Below are positions 57,513-64,000 of a stretch of 64,000 nt of DNA, piece after piece. Each line of letters starts with the position of its first letter. Within the stretch, counting starts at the first letter, position 1. The DNA is from Novosphingobium sp. PP1Y (GTDB lineage Bacteria; Pseudomonadota; Alphaproteobacteria; Sphingomonadales; Sphingomonadaceae). The notes beneath the pieces were generated by a model. That model was not told the DNA's origin and did no database searches. It saw only the letters and a list, made by a program, of their open reading frames with translations. The stretch is from assembly GCF_000253255.1 (NCBI RefSeq), contig NC_015580.1, positions 1,023,001 through 1,087,000 on the forward strand, given 5' to 3'. A program made the translations under genes and the position numbers.

Positions 57513-58760
57513 ATGAAGACCCGGAACCTCAAGCGATGCGCCCTTGTATCGGCCGTGATCCTGCTGATCGCAGGTCCGGCGCGCGCGCAACTGGGCCTGC
57601 CGTTGCCCGGCGATCCGCTGGGCACCCTGGGACAGGTGACGCATGATCTGGGCGATACCGCCCGCGACGCGCTGGAGCCGGTGCGCGATGTGGCGCGAAG
57701 TGCCCGCGGCCTCGCGCGAGAACGGGTGCAGCGCCTGACCCGCTATGCCCGCAGCAACCGGGAGACGGTGGAACTCGACGACACCGGCGCGCCCGCGCGG
57801 CGCGGGGAAGTGCTCCTGATCGATCCGGCCGGCGAGGACGTCGCCCGGGCCGAAGGCGCGGGTTATGGAGTGATCGAACAGGGAACTATCGAAGGTCTCG
57901 GCCTTGCCTATGCACGGTTGTCGGTGCCGGGCGGCCGCCCGCTGGGCAAGGCAATCCGGTCCCTGCGCAAGCTGCTTCCCGAGCGCGAGATCACGGCTGA
58001 CCAGATACATTTTCCGTCCGGCAGCGCGTTGAGCGTGGCCGCATCGTCCGCCGCGAGCGCAGACCTGCCACTGGGCGGGACCGTTGGTGTGATCGACGGC
58101 GGGATCGCCGGGTCCGACCGGTTGGCCAGCCAGCGCGGGTTTGCCGAAGGGGCGCCCAAGGCCAGCGAACATGCTTCGGCGATCGCCTCGCTCCTTGCCG
58201 GTGCCGGAACCGCAAGGCTCTATGGCGCGGACGTCTATGGAGACGACCCGGCTGGCGGCAATGCGCTGGCGATTGCCAAGGCAATCGGCTGGATGCGCCA
58301 GAACGCCGTGCCGGTGGTCTCGATCAGCCTGGTCGGCCCAAAAAACCTGCTGCTCGCCAAAGCCATTGCCGCAGCGCGTGCGCACGGCATGGTCGTGGTC
58401 GCGGCCGTGGGCAATGACGGCGCCGCGGCGCCCCCGGCCTACCCGGCCAGTTACCCGGGCGTCGTTGCCGTGACCGGGGTCGATGGCAAGGGCCGCGTCC
58501 TGATCGAGGCCGGCAAGGCGCTGCATCTCGATTACGCGGCTCCGGGAGCGGACATGTCCGCGCTCGTGCCCGGCCGGGGGCGCATACCCTTGCGCGGGAC
58601 CTCCTTTGCCGCGCCGCTTGCCGCGGCCCGCATTGCGGCCCGGTATCCGCGCCTCGGCAGCTCCGTAACGGCGCTCAAAGCGGTCGATTCAGAGGCGGTC
58701 GATGGATCGGGCCGGACCGGGCGCGGGGTACTCTGCGGGGCCTGCCGCAAGGGCGCCTGA
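57513..58760 (+). CDS. Secreted subtilisin-like serine protease (S8)
   Basis: A 415-residue protein with a signal peptide (RCALVSAVILLIAGPARAQ, cleaved near residue 24) and a pro-like region (about 25-185), then a small S8 domain. The triad is visible: Asp195 in GVIDGGIAGS, His220 in KASEHASAIASLLAG, and Ser364 in RGTSFAAPLAAARIA. His is in a degenerate EHASAIAS context rather than HGTHVAG. ATG 57513 is used because the signal peptide starts there. It diverges from an ECF sigma/anti-sigma pair, likely its regulators. Confidence 0.85.
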   Translation: MKTRNLKRCALVSAVILLIAGPARAQLGLPLPGDPLGTLGQVTHDLGDTARDALEPVRDVARSARGLARERVQRLTRYARSNRETVELDDTGAPARRGEVLLIDPAGEDVARAEGAGYGVIEQGTIEGLGLAYARLSVPGGRPLGKAIRSLRKLLPEREITADQIHFPSGSALSVAASSAASADLPLGGTVGVIDGGIAGSDRLASQRGFAEGAPKASEHASAIASLLAGAGTARLYGADVYGDDPAGGNALAIAKAIGWMRQNAVPVVSISLVGPKNLLLAKAIAAARAHGMVVVAAVGNDGAAAPPAYPASYPGVVAVTGVDGKGRVLIEAGKALHLDYAAPGADMSALVPGRGRIPLRGTSFAAPLAAARIAARYPRLGSSVTALKAVDSEAVDGSGRTGRGVLCGACRKGA

Positions 58761-58898
58761 CCGATAAAATCGAAAAACTTTCAAAAAAAATCGGCCCCCG
58801 CGCGGATGAAAGGCAAAGTGCCATCCGTTCCTTCCACCAGAGACCCCCGAGGCAAGGTTCACGCCGAAGGGAAGGAAAGCAAAGGAAGGAGCAAGATC

Positions 58899-59738
58899 AT
58901 GAAGAAGCTCACATTCGCAACTGCAATCGCTACCCTGGCACTCGTCGCCCTGCCGGGCGCAGCCAATGCCCAGTTGCTTGGCGGGGGCAGCCTTGGGGGC
59001 GGCCTCGGCGGCTCGATCGGCGGAACCCTTGGCGGGAGCGTCGGGAGCGTCGGCAGCACCATTGGCGGCGCCGGTAGCGCCATGAGCGACATCGGGGTTT
59101 CGCGCGCCGGCCGCACAGTAACGTCCACCGTCAACGGCTCGGGCGAGGCGTCGGCCTCCAAGTCGGTCACCGCTCCCGAGGTTTCCGCGCCGGACGCTTC
59201 CGCATTGACCGGCAAGGCCACTAGTGCCGCCGCCAATGCCCGCGACCGCGCCACCGGCCTTGTCGGTACCGCGCGTGATACCGCCGGCAACGCGGTGGGC
59301 AGCGCCAAGGGTGCGCTCGGTTCGGCCAGCGGCAGCGCCATGGGGTCGGCGACCGGGGCGGCTTCGGGTTCCGCCAATGGCTCGGGCACGAGCGGCTCGG
59401 CTTCCGGTTCGGCGAACTCGGCCCTGACCGGTGCTGCGGACCTGCCGGTCGGCTCGGAGCCATCGGCTTCGCAGCTGACCGATGCCGCCGGTAGTGCGGT
59501 CGGCGCCGTGCGCGATCGGGCCACCGCACTGGGTTCGCAGGTTCGCGACGCGGCCGGCAACGCCGCCAGCACGGCTGCCAGCACCCAGGCAAGCGGTAAC
59601 GGCAGCGGTTCGGCCAATGCTTCGGCCGGTAATGCCAGCTCCAGCGCATCGGGTTCGGGCAGTGGCTCGGCCTCGAAGGAAGGCGCCAGCGGTTCGGCCA
59701 GCTTGGGCGTGAACGTCAGCACGACCGACGGCGCCTGA
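58899..59738 (+). CDS. Secreted Gly/Ser/Ala-rich low-complexity protein
   Basis: A 279-residue protein with a signal peptide (MKKLTFATAIATLALVALPGAANAQ) and then very low-complexity sequence: GGGSLGGGLGG and GGTLGGSVGS early, later runs of ASGSANGSGTSGSASGS. I do not recognise a domain. AAGGAG (58886-58891) is 7 bases before ATG 58899; an upstream in-frame ATG (58806) lacks that. An A-rich stretch (58765-58790) lies ahead of it. It follows the protease gene and could be its substrate or an unrelated secreted polymer; neither is shown. Confidence 0.7.
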   Translation: MKKLTFATAIATLALVALPGAANAQLLGGGSLGGGLGGSIGGTLGGSVGSVGSTIGGAGSAMSDIGVSRAGRTVTSTVNGSGEASASKSVTAPEVSAPDASALTGKATSAAANARDRATGLVGTARDTAGNAVGSAKGALGSASGSAMGSATGAASGSANGSGTSGSASGSANSALTGAADLPVGSEPSASQLTDAAGSAVGAVRDRATALGSQVRDAAGNAASTAASTQASGNGSGSANASAGNASSSASGSGSGSASKEGASGSASLGVNVSTTDGA

Positions 59739-59850
59739 ACCGAAACGGGCCTGAAACCCGTCCCCCCGCTCTTTCAGGTCCCGCGGCCCAGCGTCCCGAA
59801 GGTCGATCAGACCGCGGGGCGCTGGGTCGCCCGATTCTGCAAGGAGCCTG

Positions 59851-61161
59851 CTACCCCTTCTGGAGATAGACGAGGATCGGGTAGTTCGGCACCGCGACGC
59901 TGATGTTGCGTCCACCCCGAACCTTGATCTTTACGGTCGTATCCTCCAGCGGGTCGAAAGCCACGGCCTTGATCTTCCCGCTGCCGAACCATGAAACCAG
60001 ATCCACCTGCTTCGTAGGCATCTGGGCCGGGCCCGCGTAAGTCTGGTCCCAGCGCCAGAACGGAGCCCGGCTCCACAGCGCAACGATCAGGCTGCCATCT
60101 TCGCGCTGGAGCGGAAGTATGCCGATCGATCCGTCCGCCGTCTTCAGCCTGGCCCCGATCGGGCCTTCGTTCCTGTCGGAGCGGGTCTTGGCCAGGAACC
60201 CGGTCAGGCGGTGAAGCGCCTTTGCCGCGGCCTTGGGCCGATGTTCGAAAGTGAAGAGGCCGAAGTGAAATTCCGGCTCCGTTCCCTTGGGATCGCGCTT
60301 CTCGTCCAGCAGTTCATAGATGTAGCTACGCCTGATGCCGCTCTCGGCGCCCTCGAAATAGGCGGTGAGGACCAGCTTGGCCTGGGCGACTTCATCGATG
60401 CCGAGCTGCGTGTAGTTGGCCCAGTACGGCTTGCCCTCGGGCCAGCCTTCGGGAAGCGTGAAATTGCCGAATTCGGTATTGGCGCGCGGTGCCTTTGCTG
60501 CCCTGCCGGTGTATTTGTCGAACGCGCTTCGAATCGCCGGTCCGGGCTGCTGCGCATTGTTGCTATAGGCATGGACATTCGCCCAGTCCGCCATTCCCGA
60601 CAGGTCCGAAACCGCTTCTCCGCCCGTGAAATAGAGCACGGGCAGGTGCGAAAGGTCGGCATGCGCCTTGACCTTGGCATAGAGATCGCGCTGCGCCGCG
60701 CGCCCCGCTTCGTCCTTGTGCAGGCCGCGATAGCTGACGGGCCAGTTGTTGATCTCGTTGAAGCCCTCGATACTCACGACCGCTCCGGGGACCTGGGCCA
60801 TGAGGTTCGCTGCGAAATCGACGTTCCGGTCCATCTGGTCCGCCGTCGCGATCAGGTTGAAGCGCAGGCCTTCGGAGGCGAGGCGGGCATAGTCGGAGAG
60901 CGGTACGGTGTCGCCGCCGTCGTGGGTCCGCACGTGGACCAGTCCCAGATAGCGCATGTCGTCGCGAACCCGGTCGAGCCGGGCATAGGCGCCGTCGGTG
61001 AAGTTGAGGTGGACATTGACCCCCATGGAGTCGACGAATTGCGCTTCGGTGATTGCGCCTTCGGTCACGTCGGCCTGCTTGTGGCTTGCGCCTTCAAGCG
61101 CCGGGCCGTGGCAGGCAATCACCGCCACCAGTGACAGGATCGTGTATCCGAACGGTTTCAT
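59851..61161 (-). CDS. Secreted glycoside-hydrolase-like (TIM-barrel) protein
   Basis: A 436-residue protein starting MKPFGYTILSLVAVIACHGPA (signal peptide). The core looks like a clan-A glycosidase: SMGVNVHLNFTDGAY near the start, GFNEINNWPVSY near residue 136 (Asn-Glu acid/base), WANVHAYSNN, and ANTEFGNFTLPEGW near residue 229 (candidate nucleophile Glu). A beta-rich end (GRNISVAVPNYPILVYLQ) follows. The exact GH family was not determined. ATG 61161 is used; the frame stays open to 62403 but that part has no similarity. It diverges from the PRODH-like gene. Confidence 0.72.
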   Translation of the reverse strand: MKPFGYTILSLVAVIACHGPALEGASHKQADVTEGAITEAQFVDSMGVNVHLNFTDGAYARLDRVRDDMRYLGLVHVRTHDGGDTVPLSDYARLASEGLRFNLIATADQMDRNVDFAANLMAQVPGAVVSIEGFNEINNWPVSYRGLHKDEAGRAAQRDLYAKVKAHADLSHLPVLYFTGGEAVSDLSGMADWANVHAYSNNAQQPGPAIRSAFDKYTGRAAKAPRANTEFGNFTLPEGWPEGKPYWANYTQLGIDEVAQAKLVLTAYFEGAESGIRRSYIYELLDEKRDPKGTEPEFHFGLFTFEHRPKAAAKALHRLTGFLAKTRSDRNEGPIGARLKTADGSIGILPLQREDGSLIVALWSRAPFWRWDQTYAGPAQMPTKQVDLVSWFGSGKIKAVAFDPLEDTTVKIKVRGGRNISVAVPNYPILVYLQKG

Positions 61162-61422
61162 CGCAGCGTCGCCGACAGGAAAGGGATGGAGGCGCCTGAA
61201 GACCAGGCGGGCCACTGCCTGCAGTTTGCACGCCGCACCGGCGACTGCAAGGCAAGCTGCCGCGCAAGAGTATAGACCGAGGCCCGGCGAACTACTCTTC
61301 CGGGTTAAATGCCAATGGACGATACCTGCACCCGCGCATGTCCGACTATTGTCAGGGCATAGGGGAAGTCTCGCGAAGTCACGCCGAAATCCTGAAAGGG
61401 TCGTCGTGAAACGATTGACAAA

Positions 61423-62325
61423 ATGCATTTGCGGGGAACGATGCGCGAAGCTCTCAAGTCCATTCTCGGTCCGGTTCTGAAGCGGGCAACCAGCAAGTAC
61501 GTGGCCGGCGAAACTCTGGAAGATGCTGCCGAGCTGGCCTTGCGTGCCGGCCAGCAGAACCTGCGCTGCACCTTGTGTTACTGGAACGACGGAACCGAAG
61601 ACCCCGAAATTGTCGTGCGCGAATATTCGAGGATCCTCTCGCTGGTCGGCGAGGGTCGCATCAATGGCGCGCTCGCCGCCAAACTGCCCGCGCTCAAGGA
61701 GCGGGAGGACTTGGTCGAACAAGTCGTCGCGCAGGCCCGCAAGGTCGGTGCTCCGGTCATATTCGATGCCCACGCGCCGCCGCAGACGGACGACACGCTC
61801 AAGGCTCTCGAGCGCTATCCGCGCGAGGGTGTCGGCCTTGCCATTCCCGGTCGCTGGAAGCGCAGTCTGCGCGATGCCGACCGTGCTATCGAGCTGGGCG
61901 TGCGCGTGCGGGTGGTCAAGGGCGAGTGGATCGATCCCGACCATCCCGGTATCGACTTGCGCGAAGGGTATCTCGGCATCATCAGGCGTCTTGCCGGAAA
62001 GGCCGCCTTCGTGGGCGTCGCCACCCACGATGCGCCGCTTGCGCGAGAGGCCATGCGCATCCTTGCCGAGGCGGGAACGCCGTTCGAGCAGGAGTTCGTC
62101 TATCCGCTGCCTATCGAGGCTGCCCTGCGCGAAGGCGCGCCTTACGGGGCCGGGGCACGGCTGTACATTCCCTATGGCGAAGCCTGGCTGCCCTATTCGC
62201 TCAAGCGCGCGATCAAGAGCCCGAAGACGCTTTACTGGCTGGGCCGTGACCTGATCGGCGGCAGGAACTTCGTGCTGCCGTCGCTGGACCCGGCGCAGAT
62301 GCCCGCAGCGCCGGTCGCGAACTGA
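61423..62325 (+). CDS. Proline-dehydrogenase-like barrel, stand-alone
   Basis: A 300-residue protein resembling the PutA proline dehydrogenase barrel: RVRVVKGEWIDPDHPG (near residue 160) parallels RLVKGAYWD, VGVATHDAPLAREAMRIL parallels the ATHNAQSLA strand, and EQEFVYPLPIEAALREGAPYGAGARLYIPYGEAWLPYSLKRA ends the barrel (core YGAGARLYIPYGEAW). It has no aldehyde dehydrogenase part. ATG 61423 or ATG 61441 could be the start. Its neighbours look like glycan genes, so its substrate may not be free proline; this is inference. Confidence 0.75.
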   Translation: MHLRGTMREALKSILGPVLKRATSKYVAGETLEDAAELALRAGQQNLRCTLCYWNDGTEDPEIVVREYSRILSLVGEGRINGALAAKLPALKEREDLVEQVVAQARKVGAPVIFDAHAPPQTDDTLKALERYPREGVGLAIPGRWKRSLRDADRAIELGVRVRVVKGEWIDPDHPGIDLREGYLGIIRRLAGKAAFVGVATHDAPLAREAMRILAEAGTPFEQEFVYPLPIEAALREGAPYGAGARLYIPYGEAWLPYSLKRAIKSPKTLYWLGRDLIGGRNFVLPSLDPAQMPAAPVAN

Positions 62326-62522
62326 CCGGTCCAGTCTCGGGCGAGGGATTCCGAACAATCCGAATGGATTAGCGCTGCTGCCCGTTTCGTGCGCGCAGCC
62401 CATTGTAGCTACCGCCTAATAGGGCATGGGAAGCATCGCGGTCGCGACCTATCGTTAGGTATCAGGTGCTGTCGAGGTGGGCCCCGATTGCCTTTCGACG
62501 CGCCCCCACACGCAGCCGGTTG

Positions 62523-64000
62523 ATGAGGATGCAAGCTCTGCGCATTGCGATCGTTCTGCCAACGCCCGATCGGCCCGCCGGATGGTGCACGCGTCTGGTG
62601 GAGCAGATCGAGGCCGAGCCGCGTTTCGACCTGCGGACCCTCATCGCCTGTCCTTCGGGCATGGAGCTATCATCGGGTAACGGCCTGATCCGCACATGGT
62701 ACGCGTTCGAGCGCAGGGTCGTGGGCAAGCTGCAGGGCTCAGACCCTCTCGATGGGGCTGACCGGCCTGGCAAATTCCCGATCCTTGCCAGTGACGATCA
62801 CCTTGCGATTGTGGGCATGGACCTCGACGTGATCGTCGATCTGTCCGGCCGTGCCGTCGGGATCTTTCCGTCAGAGGCTGCACGGCTGGGGATCTGGTAC
62901 CCCGATTTCCTGCGGCGCCCTGCCGGGACTACGGCGATGGCCGCGATTCTCGCGCGTGATCCGGTCATAGCGATTTCGCTACTGCGCGGCGCTGCGGACA
63001 AGGAGGAGACCACGATCGCGACGGGGCGGCTCAACACCAAGTTCTTGGCCACGCGCAACGAGGACTTCATGCTCGAAAAGGCGGTGCCGCTGATCGTCAA
63101 CGCCTTGAAGCGGGCGCATCAGTCGCAAGCATCCGAACTGCCTTCCTTGCCCAGGTCCGCAGAGCCGCTGCAGCCGGGAGGATCTGGTCTTTGTACCTAT
63201 CTGGCTCGTCTTGGGGGTGACGGGGCGGCGAAAGTGGTTGAGAAAGTCGGTGAGAAGCTGGGTGCACGCCCGGGCATGTTCTTTCTCAAGTCCTACGCCG
63301 CAGCGTGGTCCGAGTTCGATCCCGCGAGGGCAACGCCGCATGTCTCGGCGAGGAACAGCTATTTCGCGGATCCCTTCCTGTGGGAGCGGGCGGGGGCGCT
63401 GTACTGCTTCTTCGAGGAGTTCGACTACCGCACCGGGCGCGGGCACATCAGCGTGGGGCGTTTCGAGGACGGACAGCTCACCGACATTCAGGTCGCGCTG
63501 CGCCGGGATTACCACCTGTCGTTTCCCCATCTCTTCGAGCACGAGGGCGAGCTCTACATGATGCCCGAATGCTGCGAGGTCCGGCGGCTCGAAGTTTGGA
63601 AGTGCCGCGCGTTTCCGCATGACTGGGAACTGCACGCCACTGCGCTGGAGGGCGTCGTGGCGGCCGATTCGACGCTGAACCTGATCGACGGCAACTGGTG
63701 GCTTTTCACCAATATCTCCGACGACGCTTTTCTCGACATGAACACGCAGTTGCACATCTTCCGCGCCGACGGGCCCGATCTTGCGAAGCTGGAACCCCAC
63801 GCCCTCAATCCCGTCGTCGTCGACGCGCGCGAGGCACGCAATGCCGGGCGTATCCTGGATCTGGACGGCAGGCTCTATCGGCCCGCGCAGGACAATTCGC
63901 ACGGCACGTACGGCTACGGCGTGCGGCTCATGGAAATCGAGGACCTGTCCCTCGACAACTACCGGGAAAGCCTCGCCTATGCGATCGAGCCGGATTTCGA
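62523..64000 (+). CDS. Formyltransferase-like / GINT1-type glycan protein, 3' end cut off by window
   Basis: An open frame from ATG 62523 (ATG 62529 possible) to the window edge, at least 492 residues. The N-terminal part (LRIAIVLPTPDRPAGWCTRLVEQI) resembles formyltransferase-like Rossmann domains. From about residue 270 it shows the five-bladed domain of glucosamine inositolphosphorylceramide transferase (GINT1_N): NSYFADPFLWERAGALYCFFEEFDYRTGRGHISV (core SYFADPFLWE...FFEEFDYRTGRGHIS), YHLSFPHLFEHEGELYMMPE, and DNSHGTYGYGVRLMEI. Likely handles a glycosylated lipid or exopolysaccharide sugar. Assembled by reading the frame directly, since it has no stop in the window. Confidence 0.75.
   Translation, partial: MRMQALRIAIVLPTPDRPAGWCTRLVEQIEAEPRFDLRTLIACPSGMELSSGNGLIRTWYAFERRVVGKLQGSDPLDGADRPGKFPILASDDHLAIVGMDLDVIVDLSGRAVGIFPSEAARLGIWYPDFLRRPAGTTAMAAILARDPVIAISLLRGAADKEETTIATGRLNTKFLATRNEDFMLEKAVPLIVNALKRAHQSQASELPSLPRSAEPLQPGGSGLCTYLARLGGDGAAKVVEKVGEKLGARPGMFFLKSYAAAWSEFDPARATPHVSARNSYFADPFLWERAGALYCFFEEFDYRTGRGHISVGRFEDGQLTDIQVALRRDYHLSFPHLFEHEGELYMMPECCEVRRLEVWKCRAFPHDWELHATALEGVVAADSTLNLIDGNWWLFTNISDDAFLDMNTQLHIFRADGPDLAKLEPHALNPVVVDAREARNAGRILDLDGRLYRPAQDNSHGTYGYGVRLMEIEDLSLDNYRESLAYAIEPDF

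Noticed and set aside
59745..59761. ACGGG/CCCGT hairpin between convergent genes as a terminator
   Set aside because: The stem is only 5 bases and no T-run follows on either strand.

Overview
The window is GC-rich chromosomal DNA that reads like a sphingomonad alphaproteobacterium (Novosphingobium/Sphingobium type). This is inferred from gene content: the cobA-DUF2849-cysI-DUF934-cysH sulfite operon, many PilZ/GGDEF/HD-GYP proteins, a small ECF sigma/anti-sigma pair, and a GINT1-like glycan gene. No rRNA, tRNA, insertion sequence, phage gene or CRISPR array was seen. Almost all of the window is coding, and many overlapping ORFs on the opposite strand are high-GC shadows.

Layout. 1-6.1 kb: the 3' part of putA, a RibD/DHFR-like protein, an MFS exporter and a membrane protein with internal repeats. 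6.2-10.2 kb (minus strand): an assimilatory sulfate reduction operon. 10.4-24 kb: signalling genes (PilZ-HTH fusion, PAS-degenerate GGDEF, degenerate HD-GYP, single PilZ) mixed with mscS, metC, queF, a GNAT-nitrilase fusion and two transporters. 24-27.2 kb (minus): a DUF389 protein and a cation/proton antiporter. 27.2-38.2 kb: an alpha-glucosidase diverging from a tight glgP-glgB-glgC-glgA-glgX glycogen operon.

38.4-56 kb is the centrepiece, a complete nitrate/nitrite/cyanate assimilation island on the plus strand. It holds nasT-nasS regulators, a NrtA-NrtB-double-ATPase ABC transporter, an outer-membrane porin, a NirC-type channel, a fused PP2C phosphatase/Ser-Thr kinase, cyanase, nirB, nirD, nasA and a second uroporphyrinogen-III methyltransferase. 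The two transcription units (starting at nrtA and at nirB) are each preceded by nearly superimposable leader RNAs. Each leader has two hairpins with A-x-x-G hexaloops, the second overlapping the 5' arm of an intrinsic terminator. This is the layout expected for ANTAR (NasT)-controlled antitermination, and nasT is encoded next door. The model is: without nitrate or nitrite NasS holds NasT; with it, NasT binds both leaders and lets transcription proceed into uptake (nrt, porin, nirC) and reduction (nasA, nirBD, with siroheme from cobA).

56-64 kb: an anti-sigma/ECF sigma pair, a divergent subtilisin-like secreted protease with a perfect 11-bp inverted repeat in the shared promoter, a Gly/Ser/Ala-rich secreted protein, a secreted glycoside-hydrolase-like protein, a stand-alone proline-dehydrogenase-like protein and the start of a GINT1-like glycan protein that runs off the window.
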